From assembly GCA_025061245.1 (NCBI GenBank), contig JANZKD010000244.1, forward strand, positions 1 to 6,017: a stretch of 6,017 bases of DNA, read 5' to 3'. The notes under the pieces were generated by a model, which did not search any database, was not told the DNA's origin, and worked only from the letters and a program-made list of their open reading frames with translations. The position numbers were made by a program, and so were the translations under genes. Origin of the DNA: Candidatus Culexmicrobium profundum (GTDB taxonomy: Archaea; Thermoproteota; Methanomethylicia; Culexarchaeales; Culexmicrobiaceae). Below, one piece after another: positions 1 through 4,864 of this stretch; position 1 is the first letter of the stretch; every line of letters starts with the position of its first letter.

Positions 1-78
1 TTCATTTATGGACAAGTCAGTCGCCTCTCTTATTCATTTCATATCGCTTTCTTAATAAGGAGTTATCTGATTGTTAGT

Positions 79-387
79 TTACTGATGCTTGATTTTTTGA
101 AGTTCCTTTTCAAGTGTTAATATAATTTCTCCATATGATTCAAGTATGTGGCTAAAGATATGTTCTATTCTTCCAAAACCGTTAATTACATCTCTAAGCT
201 TCTCCGCTGATTTTACACGTGTTTCCATTGCTTTCTCTACTTCTTCGGTTTTCCCTGCTTTTTCATAAAGTTTGAGGATTTGCTTTTCAAGTTCTTTTAA
301 ATCCTTAATTAGCATCTTACTTTCCTCTATTAGGTTGCTTATTCTTACTTCAAGCTTTTTAATTTCCTTCTCCAAAGTCTCTGACAT
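79..387 (-). CDS. Small coiled-coil protein of unknown function (102 aa)
   Basis: I do not recognise this protein. It is strongly charged and helical: residues 1-45 are rich in Glu, Lys, Leu and Ile in a heptad-like rhythm, then come a short Gly-containing break (GFGRIEH) and a second amphipathic helix ending in KELQKIKHQ, so a two-helix coiled coil or dimer is likely. It has no signal peptide, membrane segment, cysteine pairs or catalytic motif. An in-frame ATG 14 codons upstream (427-429) would give 116 aa. I prefer the ATG at 385-387 because a TATA-like ATATAAGT (418-425) lies about 35 bases before it, which would put the transcript start inside the longer version. The longer version also adds a non-charged tail (NISVTNLLTVGCT) unlike the rest. 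The gene is divergent from the nikR-like gene and could share its control region. The reading frame is convincing but the function is open. Confidence 0.6.
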   Translation of the reverse strand: MSETLEKEIKKLEVRISNLIEESKMLIKDLKELEKQILKLYEKAGKTEEVEKAMETRVKSAEKLRDVINGFGRIEHIFSHILESYGEIILTLEKELQKIKHQ

Positions 388-416
388 AGTGCATCCCACA
401 GTAAGTAGATTGGTGA

Positions 417-425
417 CACTTATAT
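417..425 (-). promoter_or_regulatory. Probable TATA box of the coiled-coil gene
   Basis: The minus strand reads ATATAAGT here. The expected transcript start about 25 bases downstream falls near 397, giving a leader of roughly ten bases before the ATG at 387. This is the main reason for choosing the shorter start. The assignment rests on spacing and composition only. Confidence 0.35.
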
Positions 426-544
426 TCATAACGTTAACACATTTTGAAGCCGATTACATAATAGATTTAATGTATTTAGGAAATATTTGTAAGTGAAATA
501 AGTTACAGTTATGTTTAATTGGGAAATGTGATGTGGTGTCATGC

Positions 545-952
545 ATGTCGAGAATAGTTAGATTTGGTGTTTCTGTTCCTAGAGAATTATTAGAGGAGTT
601 TGATAAAACTTTAAAGTCTATGGGTTTTAGGGATCGGTCTAAGGCAATCCAAGTTGCAATGCGTAATTTATTAAGCGAGTATAGGTGGATGAAAGATATT
701 AAGGGTGTTTGTACTGGAGCTATAATATTACTTTTTGATCATACTGTTAAGGGATTGGAAGATACGTTGACTCATGTTCAACATGATTTTACAGATATTA
801 TTACCTCTACGATGCATATACATTTAGATGAGAGGAATTGCTTGGAAATTATAGCTGTTAAAGGTGAATCTGAATCTATAAAGGACCTTGCACATAAGTT
901 AACCACTATTAGAGGAGTAAAGCAGTTAAGGATTGCAGTAGTAGCAGTTTAA
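545..952 (+). CDS. nikR: NikR-like nickel-responsive transcriptional regulator (CopG/RHH family)
   Basis: This is a cytoplasmic DNA-binding repressor of the NikR family, which in characterised members senses Ni(II) and represses nickel uptake genes. From the ATG at 545 it is 135 aa, normal for the family. The N-terminal ribbon-helix-helix covers residues 1-47 (strand RIVRFGVSVP, then helices ending RNLLSEYRW). The C-terminal ACT-like metal domain covers about 55-135. All four square-planar nickel ligands known from E. coli (H76, H87, H89, C95) have equivalents at the right spacing: H80 in VQHD, H91 and H93 in MHIH, and C99 in RNCLEI. The usual GV(R/K)HG near the C-terminus reads GVKQL, so that His and Gly are replaced. 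Two in-frame GTG codons (533, 536) would add four residues (MVSC); the ATG is preferred because family members begin just before the first strand and a GGTG lies at 536-539. No nickel transporter is nearby, so its targets are probably elsewhere, or it controls itself and the divergent gene. Confidence 0.88.
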   Translation: MSRIVRFGVSVPRELLEEFDKTLKSMGFRDRSKAIQVAMRNLLSEYRWMKDIKGVCTGAIILLFDHTVKGLEDTLTHVQHDFTDIITSTMHIHLDERNCLEIIAVKGESESIKDLAHKLTTIRGVKQLRIAVVAV

Positions 953-989
953 TTATTATGAAGCTTAAATTCAACTAGTGAACCTAATT

Positions 990-1025
990 GGGACTATAGC
1001 ATCTTAATTCACTTTCTATAGTTTC
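990..1025. terminator. Inverted repeat between convergent nikR-like gene and tRNA-Ile
   Basis: ACTATAG (993-999) and CTATAGT (1016-1022) are perfect inverted repeats with a 16-base loop. On the plus-strand RNA the stem extends outward with two G-U pairs and one G-C pair (990-992 with 1023-1025). It lies 38 bases after the nikR stop and 36 bases from the end of the convergent tRNA gene, a suitable place for a transcription end or 3' structure. Archaeal termination usually relies on U-rich tracts, and none follows directly, so the role is uncertain. Confidence 0.25.
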
Positions 1026-1060
1026 CAGATACTATAATTGTTAAGAAGTTTTCATTAGAA

Positions 1061-1138
1061 TGGTGGGCCCGGGGGGATTTGAACCCCCGACCCCTCGGTT
1101 ATCAGCCGAGTGCTCTTACCGTGCTGAGCTACGGGCCC
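1061..1138 (-). tRNA. tRNA-Ile (anticodon GAU), CCA encoded
   Basis: This is a complete 78-base cloverleaf on the minus strand. It has acceptor GGGCCCG/CGGGCCC (7 bp), D stem GCTC/GAGC, anticodon stem CTCGG/CCGAG with loop CTGATAA (anticodon GAT), a five-base variable loop, and T stem GGGGG/CCCCC with loop TTCAAAT. The discriminator is A, followed by a gene-encoded CCA at 1061-1063. No intron is present. Every stem is nearly pure G-C while the surroundings are AT-rich, which supports a thermophilic host. It converges with the nikR-like gene and is divergent from the methionine aminopeptidase gene. Confidence 0.98.
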
Positions 1139-1167
1139 AAATACATTAGTTAATTTTCTCTCAATAG

Positions 1168-1175
1168 GTTTAAAG
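1168..1175. promoter_or_regulatory. Candidate shared TATA box for tRNA-Ile (-) and methionine aminopeptidase (+)
   Basis: The core TTTAAA (1169-1174) is palindromic. It lies about 33 bases from the tRNA 5' end and 37 bases from the aminopeptidase ATG, so a start site 25 bases away suits both genes. Read on the minus strand it is CTTTAAAC preceded by an A-rich GAAAA, a good archaeal BRE/TATA. On the plus strand the preceding bases (AATAGG) are a poorer BRE, so the tRNA direction is the stronger assignment. Confidence 0.5.
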
Positions 1176-1208
1176 TTTTCCTTTACTTAAAATTTTAATG
1201 GTGTAGTT

Positions 1209-2108
1209 ATGGTGTCCAGTGATGAGCTTGATAAGATTGTTAGGGCTGGTAAGATTATTTCTTCAACTTTGAAGTATGCTTCTAGTGTTGTGAAACCCGG
1301 GGTTCCTGTTATAGATGTTTGTGAGGAGTTGGAGCGTTATATTATTAGTTTGGGTGGAGAACTTGCCTTTCCTTGTAATGTTTCAATTAATGATATTGCA
1401 GCTCATTATACTTCTCCATTAAATGATACTTCTATAATTCCTGAGAATTCTATAGTTAAGATAGATGTTGGCGCACATGTGGATGGATATATTGCTGATG
1501 CAGCTATTACTCTCTGCTTTGACTCTGAGTTTATTGATTTGATGGAGGCTTCGAAGGCTGCTCTTGAGAGGGCTATTTATGCTATTAAGCCTGGAGTATA
1601 TATAAGGCAAGTTTCACGGATTATTGAGAATACTATTAAGAGTTATGGATTTAAGCCAATTCGCAATTTATCTGGTCATTTAATGAAGAGGTATCTTCTC
1701 CATGGTGGGAAGAGCATCCCTAACGTTTCAAGTAGCTATGATGAAGTTTTCTTGGAGGGGGAGGTTTATGCAATTGAACCTTTCGCCACAAATGGTGCTG
1801 GGTATGTTGAGGATACAAGTGAAGTTTACATTTACAGCTTTTCTAAGATGAAGGGGTTTAAGAGCTCTTTTGAAAAGAAGGTGCTAAAGAAGATTAGGTC
1901 AAAGTTTAGAGGTTTACCCTTTTCCGAAAGATGGCTAGTGAATTTAATTCCTCCTCCTAAGATCAAAGTTGTCTTAGAAAAGATGGTGAGTAAAGGTGCT
2001 TTACACTCATATCCAGTACTAAGGGATGCTAATGGAGGAATGGTTTCTCAAGCTGAACATACAATTATAGTTTTGAGGGATGGAGCGATGATTGTCACTA
2101 GTGAATGA
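1209..2108 (+). CDS. map: Methionine aminopeptidase, type II (archaeal MetAP)
   Basis: This enzyme removes the N-terminal methionine from newly made cytoplasmic proteins using two divalent metal ions. The protein is 299 aa with the pita-bread fold, close to the usual archaeal length. The metal and catalytic residues match Pyrococcus furiosus MetAP in order and spacing: D86 and D97 in KIDVGAHVDGYIADAA, H157 in LSGHLMKRYLLH, E190 in YAIEPFATNGAG, and E283 in SQAEHTI. The substrate-side H66 is in AAHYTS. The insertion between about 205 and 270, before the last metal ligand and containing PFSERWLV, is the helical subdomain that marks type II enzymes. The ATG at 1209 is preceded by GGTG (1200-1203) at a 5-base spacing. 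The gene is apparently a single transcription unit, divergent from tRNA-Ile, with tRNA-Thr following 95 bases later. All key residues are present and I see nothing abnormal. Confidence 0.96.
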   Translation: MVSSDELDKIVRAGKIISSTLKYASSVVKPGVPVIDVCEELERYIISLGGELAFPCNVSINDIAAHYTSPLNDTSIIPENSIVKIDVGAHVDGYIADAAITLCFDSEFIDLMEASKAALERAIYAIKPGVYIRQVSRIIENTIKSYGFKPIRNLSGHLMKRYLLHGGKSIPNVSSSYDEVFLEGEVYAIEPFATNGAGYVEDTSEVYIYSFSKMKGFKSSFEKKVLKKIRSKFRGLPFSERWLVNLIPPPKIKVVLEKMVSKGALHSYPVLRDANGGMVSQAEHTIIVLRDGAMIVTSE

Positions 2109-2179
2109 TCGAATTATCCTATCTAAATGGAGGCTGAAGCTGTCTGTCTAAGGGTTTTAATCGAAGTTAAACTCAAATA

Positions 2180-2187
2180 CTTTTAAT
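2180..2187 (+). promoter_or_regulatory. Probable TATA box of tRNA-Thr
   Basis: CTTTTAAT, preceded by the A-rich CAAATA, lies centred about 20 bases before the mature 5' end of tRNA-Thr, with a second AT-rich stretch (TGTATTAAT) between. This fits an archaeal promoter giving a very short tRNA leader. Confidence 0.4.
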
Positions 2188-2203
2188 GTATTAATAGAAA
2201 ACA

Positions 2204-2278
2204 GCCCCGGTAGCTCAGTCGGGTTAGAGCGCTGCCTTGGTAAGGCAGTGGTCGCGGGTTCAAATCCCGCCCGGGGCT
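2204..2278 (+). tRNA. tRNA-Thr (anticodon GGU), CCA not encoded
   Basis: This is a complete 75-base cloverleaf. It has acceptor GCCCCGG/CCGGGGC, D stem GCTC/GAGC, anticodon stem CTGCC/GGCAG with loop TTGGTAA (anticodon GGT), variable loop TGGTC, and T stem GCGGG/CCCGC with loop TTCAAAT. The discriminator is T, as expected for archaeal tRNA-Thr. The next bases are CTA, so CCA must be added after transcription, unlike the tRNA-Ile gene here. No intron is present. Confidence 0.98.
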
Positions 2279-2372
2279 CTAATTATAGCTTATACTTCTA
2301 AATCTACATGGGCGGTAATTATTTCGATAATAGTGCCATCAAATTTATGTGAATAAATTAGTTGGATTTAAC

Positions 2373-2427
2373 TAGTCTATTGAGGATGAATGCGGCTTGA
2401 GACTATAGTCTATTGTACTATCATCCT
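2373..2427. repeat. Structured intergenic patch: nested inverted repeats and a 10-base direct repeat
   Basis: AGGATGA (2383-2389) and TCATCCT (2421-2427) are perfect inverted repeats, extending to ATTGAGGATGA versus ATTAGGATGA with one bulge. Inside them lies the 10-base palindrome GACTATAGTC (2401-2410). TAGTCTATTG occurs twice in direct orientation (2373-2382 and 2406-2415). The patch begins 11 bases past the stop codon of the minus-strand zinc-ribbon gene. It could be a 3' structure or terminator of that transcript, a protein-binding site, or the remains of a duplication. The repeats are directly visible; the role is not. Confidence 0.45.
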
Positions 2428-2438
2428 AATTTGAGATG

Positions 2439-2618
2439 CTATATTTCTCTGGTCATTCTGCTTCCACATTTTGGACATATTTGTTGATAGCATGGAACGC
2501 CTCTTTGATGAGGTATTCTGTATCCACATTTTGGACATATGCAGTAGCCTCCAGGTCCTGCTCCGAATCCTCCCATCCTACCTCTTCTTCTGGGTGAAGT
2601 CAATATTGTTTCCTCCAT
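2439..2618 (-). CDS. Small zinc-ribbon protein (59 aa) of the NifX-associated type
   Basis: After a basic N-terminus (SPRRRGRMGG) comes a Gly-rich linker (GGFGAGPGGY), then C26-I-C28-P-K-C31 with the segment GYRIPHQRGVPC (C43), and finally C48-P-K-C51. Six cysteines in this layout form a rubredoxin/zinc-ribbon-like knuckle pair likely to bind Zn(II) or possibly iron. I know near-identical small proteins (GPGGY-C-C-CPKCGY-PHQRGVPC) in archaea and anaerobic bacteria, often beside NifX-like genes. Here the NifX-like gene is 153 bases upstream on the same strand. A TATA-like TTTATA (2641-2646) lies about 25 bases before the ATG at 2618, implying a leaderless message; an in-frame stop just upstream excludes a longer protein. 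An alternative TTG start at 2601-2603 has an ideal GGAGG eight bases before it and would give 54 aa. The biochemical role is unknown; metal or cofactor handling is inferred. Confidence 0.85.
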   Translation of the reverse strand: MEETILTSPRRRGRMGGFGAGPGGYCICPKCGYRIPHQRGVPCYQQICPKCGSRMTREI

Positions 2619-2640
2619 TAATTAGTGCATTTTCATAGAA

Positions 2641-2646
2641 TATAAA
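2641..2646 (-). promoter_or_regulatory. Probable TATA box of the 59-aa zinc-ribbon gene
   Basis: The minus strand reads AATTTATATTC, with the TTTATA core centred about 25 bases before the ATG at 2618. Transcription would start at or next to the ATG, giving a leaderless message. It also suggests that this gene has its own promoter in addition to any read-through from the NifX-like gene. Confidence 0.5.
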
Positions 2647-2771
2647 TTAATTCATGTGACCCTTTGGTTTATCAGTTTGTTTAGATTATTGTTTCTGTTT
2701 CATTAAAGAAGCTTGTAGTAAGTCTTTGACTTTATTTTATAGTATTATTTCTTAAGATACAACATGTTTAT

Positions 2772-3122
2772 TTATGCTTGTTTGATTTTAGTTATCTTTA
2801 CTGTGTAAAGTTTTTTGTTTCTAAATTTCTTGATTGCTTCTTTTACTGTTTGAATTTTTCCTGTTAAGACTGGTACTCCGACTTTATCTAGGAGTTCTAC
2901 TGCTCTTGTGCTTAAAGAGAGTGCTATTACAACGTCTATTTTTTCCTTTTTCACAATGTCTATTATCAGTGTGTCCGATGTTAATTCATGCAATTTCACT
3001 GAGTGTACTCTATTTTCATCAAATTCAACTTCTGTGAATATTTCTGCATCTTTCCAATGTGGATGAATTCTAGCGTCTAGACCTCCAGGCTTATATGTTG
3101 GTATTAATGCTCTTATAGTCAC
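2772..3122 (-). CDS. NifX/NafY-like protein (dinitrogenase iron-molybdenum cofactor biosynthesis family)
   Basis: This is a 116-aa single-domain cytoplasmic protein with the RNase H-like fold of the NifX/NafY/MTH1175 family. Members in nitrogen fixers carry FeMo-cofactor or its precursors; archaeal and non-fixing homologues have no settled role beyond probable metal-cluster binding. Family signatures seen are the opening strand (RALIPTYK), GGLDARIHPHW at 13-23 (matching the usual GGLDS-V-PHFGRA), the AEIFTEVEF strand, IDVVIAL (62-68), the helix STRAVELLDKVGVPV (71-85), and the C-terminal TGKIQTVKEAIKKF. H20, H22 and H45 are candidate metal ligands; there is no cysteine. The start is GTG at 3120-3122, with GAGGTG exactly seven bases upstream. 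No other nif gene is present, so nitrogen fixation cannot be inferred. The neighbouring zinc ribbon downstream and the TauE-like exporter 159 bases upstream, both on the same strand, suggest a metal/sulfur role. Confidence 0.9.
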   Translation of the reverse strand: MTIRALIPTYKPGGLDARIHPHWKDAEIFTEVEFDENRVHSVKLHELTSDTLIIDIVKKEKIDVVIALSLSTRAVELLDKVGVPVLTGKIQTVKEAIKKFRNKKLYTVKITKIKQA

Positions 3123-3129
3123 TTAATTT

Positions 3130-3135
3130 CACCTC
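3130..3135 (-). promoter_or_regulatory. Shine-Dalgarno site GAGGTG of the NifX-like gene
   Basis: GAGGTG lies seven bases before the GTG codon and fixes that non-ATG codon as the start. It also shows that this lineage uses ribosome-binding sites alongside leaderless messages. Confidence 0.75.
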
Positions 3136-3235
3136 AATATGAAGTAAGCATAATCTCAATAGACAATTGTTGATAAGACTATTAATACCTAGTCAAAAGT
3201 TAATTTTTCTTTACTTGTCAAGTTGAGTCTATTTG

Positions 3236-3265
3236 TAAGCTTAATTTTCAATGATTTAAAGCTTA
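3236..3265. terminator. Inverted repeat just past the TauE-like gene
   Basis: TAAGCTT (3236-3242) pairs with AAGCTTA (3259-3265) around a 16-base AT-rich loop, beginning 16 bases after the TauE-like stop codon. It could end that transcript before the NifX-like gene. No U-rich tract follows on the minus strand, so this is tentative. Confidence 0.2.
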
Positions 3266-3281
3266 GAGTTGTTTTTGAATT

Positions 3282-4181
3282 TTATGGTATTATTGGAGGA
3301 AGACCTTGAAGCTGCATTACGCTGTTTAGGGTTAATCTTACCCCTATGTATACATATAGAATTGCGAGTAGGATTTTCAATTTTCTAGGTGGGGTTCTAT
3401 GTGCCAATCTTGGACCTAACTGGGCAAATACTATGCTTGGTAAACCTATGAGTAGGAATAATAGTAGGTTAAACCAGCCAAAGGTGTATGGTGGATATTC
3501 TGTGGGATGCTTCAGCTGGTCTATGTAGCCTAAAATTCCAAATGACAGTGCTCCTATTGATGATCCAATTATCATGGTTGCAATTGAAAGTGAAACTGCA
3601 ATATGTATTGGAATTTCAAGTATGACATTTAGTGTTGGTAGATATATTAATCCCCCTCCAATGCCTATAAAGTGAGCTAGTCCTCCGCATAATAGGCCGG
3701 CTAGAGCATATTTGATGGTTGATGGTTCACTTAGTTCGTTAATTGTTTTCGCTCTAGCTCTCATAAATCTATAGGCGCCTACAAGGCACATTAATCCAAA
3801 TAATCCCTTTAAAATTAATCCTGCAATTGCTCTATAAGTTGTAAAGAAGATGAATGCTAGTAATGATCCTAGAAAGCTGCCAATACCGACAAAAATTCCG
3901 AATTTTAAATAGTGATTTAATGGAAAGGAGACACCCTTTTTAGCTAGTTCTTTTTTATGTCTAATTACTCCACTGATTGCTGTGGGAACTACGATGGCCA
4001 TGTTGCTTCCGAAGGCGATTAATGGTGCTAAGCTTGGATTTACATTGTAAATGTTCATTAAAACTGAGATCATTATGGGAACCATTATGAAGCAAGCTCC
4101 CACGCCAAAGTAGCTGCTAACTAATCCTACAGTTGCACCTGCGATTACTAGCCAGAGATATTGTACTTCCAATTTACTCAC
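3282..4181 (-). CDS. TauE/SafE-family membrane exporter/permease
   Basis: This is an integral membrane protein of 299 aa with about eight hydrophobic segments, near residues 8-35, 36-72, 90-113, 117-140, 157-184, 192-220, 234-258 and 268-287. The family's internal duplication is visible: GLVSSYFGVGACFIMVP (19-35) and GGLAHFIGIGGGLIYLP (166-182) are the two half-repeats. The first has GVGAC where GIGGG is usual, placing C30 in the first motif. Family members export or take up sulfite, sulfoacetate, taurine-related sulfonates and other organic anions; the substrate here cannot be read from sequence. Basic loops (RHKKELAKK, 74-82; HRTPPRKLK, 261-269) are probably cytoplasmic. The start is GTG at 4179-4181, about 26 bases from a palindromic TATA box, so it is probably leaderless. 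It is divergent from an Lrp-type regulator with a cysteine cluster, its likely controller. Confidence 0.92.
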   Translation of the reverse strand: MSKLEVQYLWLVIAGATVGLVSSYFGVGACFIMVPIMISVLMNIYNVNPSLAPLIAFGSNMAIVVPTAISGVIRHKKELAKKGVSFPLNHYLKFGIFVGIGSFLGSLLAFIFFTTYRAIAGLILKGLFGLMCLVGAYRFMRARAKTINELSEPSTIKYALAGLLCGGLAHFIGIGGGLIYLPTLNVILEIPIHIAVSLSIATMIIGSSIGALSFGILGYIDQLKHPTEYPPYTFGWFNLLLFLLIGLPSIVFAQLGPRLAHRTPPRKLKILLAILYVYIGVRLTLNSVMQLQGLPPIIP

Positions 4182-4202
4182 CTTTAGATTATTTAGAAAA
4201 CT

Positions 4203-4211
4203 TTTATATAA
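4203..4211. promoter_or_regulatory. Palindromic TATA box shared by the TauE-like (-) and Lrp-like (+) genes
   Basis: TTATATAA (4204-4211) is a perfect 8-base palindrome. Its centre is 26.5 bases from the first base of the GTG start on the left and 28.5 bases from the ATG on the right. It is flanked on both sides by A-rich BRE-like stretches (AGAAAAC read on +, ACAAAAATA read on -). A TATA box fires about 25 bases away, so both messages would be leaderless or nearly so. Neither gene has a good Shine-Dalgarno site. This is the best TATA candidate for either gene in the 54-base gap. Confidence 0.6.
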
Positions 4212-4235
4212 TATTTTTGTTTATTTTATAAACTG

Positions 4236-4841
4236 ATGATAGATCATATAGACCATAAAATTATTAGCATGCTTCAAATTGATGGTAGAGCAACTTTGAA
4301 GAAATTGTCAGAGAAAATAGGGTATACAAGTATGGGTGTAAAGAAGAGATTGGATAGGCTTCTTAAAGAAAGGGTAATTAAGATTTCTGCTCTTATCAAT
4401 ATCAATAAGTTAAAATGTATACCTGTCATGATTTTTATTGAGGCTGAGAGTGGAGAGGTTATACGAGGGATATTGAAAAAGTTTTCTGATTGTCCTAGAA
4501 TAATTTGCTTTTTTACTGCTATTGGTGAGTATAATTTAATAGCTTTGATGATTGCTGAGGATATGAGGACTCTTGAGTCAATATCAACTGAGGAGTGTTC
4601 AATTAGGAAGATTCAGGGAGTTAAAAGAATAATTTATTATCCAATTGGTGAAATTGAATATTCTCCATACTTGCCTGTTAGAATGTATTTGGCTGGAGGA
4701 AGCTTTAAGAAAGCACCGTGCGGTGTGGATTGCTCTATTTGTATTCGCTATAATAAGGAGAAATGTCTCGGCTGTCCAGCGACGAAGTATTATAGAGGGA
4801 GCTTGATTTTAAACAAAAAGTTGAGTGATCTTTTTCATTAG
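4236..4841 (+). CDS. Lrp/AsnC-family transcriptional regulator with C-terminal DUF3795-like cysteine cluster
   Basis: This 201-aa cytoplasmic regulator has three parts. Residues 2-50 are an Lrp-type winged helix-turn-helix (HIDHKIISMLQIDGRATLKK, then GYTSMGVKKRLDRL as the recognition region). Residues about 60-137 are a RAM/ligand-binding domain ending IQGVKRIIYYPIGEI. Residues 158-190 are an added cysteine cluster, C162-x3-C166-x2-C169-x7-C177-x2-C180 within PCGVDCSIC...KCLGCP. Ordinary Lrp proteins stop at about 150 aa. The CG-x-DC-x2-C...C-x-GC pattern resembles DUF3795-type clusters and is compatible with Zn or Fe-S binding; it is not the TRASH pattern. Further cysteines occur at 61, 86, 91 and 121. 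I infer a metal- or redox-sensing input. Its divergent promoter is shared with the TauE/SafE exporter, the likely target. The ATG at 4236 has no Shine-Dalgarno site and is probably leaderless. The domain calls are firm; the signal is unknown. Confidence 0.88.
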   Translation: MIDHIDHKIISMLQIDGRATLKKLSEKIGYTSMGVKKRLDRLLKERVIKISALININKLKCIPVMIFIEAESGEVIRGILKKFSDCPRIICFFTAIGEYNLIALMIAEDMRTLESISTEECSIRKIQGVKRIIYYPIGEIEYSPYLPVRMYLAGGSFKKAPCGVDCSICIRYNKEKCLGCPATKYYRGSLILNKKLSDLFH

Positions 4842-4864
4842 CTGTTTGTCGGTGGTTGAAGTAG

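Noticed and set aside
1..78. Possible end or start of another gene at the left edge
   Set aside because: Short open stretches exist on both strands, but none shows a recognisable motif, ribosome-binding site or enough length. I see nothing that can be called here.
430..544. Nickel-type operator (GTATGA-N16-TCATAC) between the coiled-coil gene and nikR
   Set aside because: No such palindrome is present. Only a weak TACAT/ATGTA inverted repeat (455-474) occurs, too short to call an operator in AT-rich DNA.
2834..3037. Leucine-rich plus-strand frame that looks like a membrane peptide
   Set aside because: It is antisense to the clear NifX-like gene; the run of Leu codons mirrors Lys/Glu codons on the other strand.
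2772..3122. Evidence for nitrogen fixation
   Set aside because: Single-domain NifX-like proteins are widespread in organisms that do not fix nitrogen, and no nifHDKEB gene is present in the window.
3346..3528. Plus-strand frame of 60 codons inside the exporter gene
   Set aside because: The opposite strand carries the well-supported TauE/SafE protein; this frame has no domain or start signal.
4719..4776. TRASH metal-sensing domain in the Lrp-like protein
   Set aside because: TRASH has a long gap (about 19-22 residues) between its first cysteine and the next; here the order is C-x3-C-x2-C-x7-C-x2-C, so a DUF3795-like cluster fits better.
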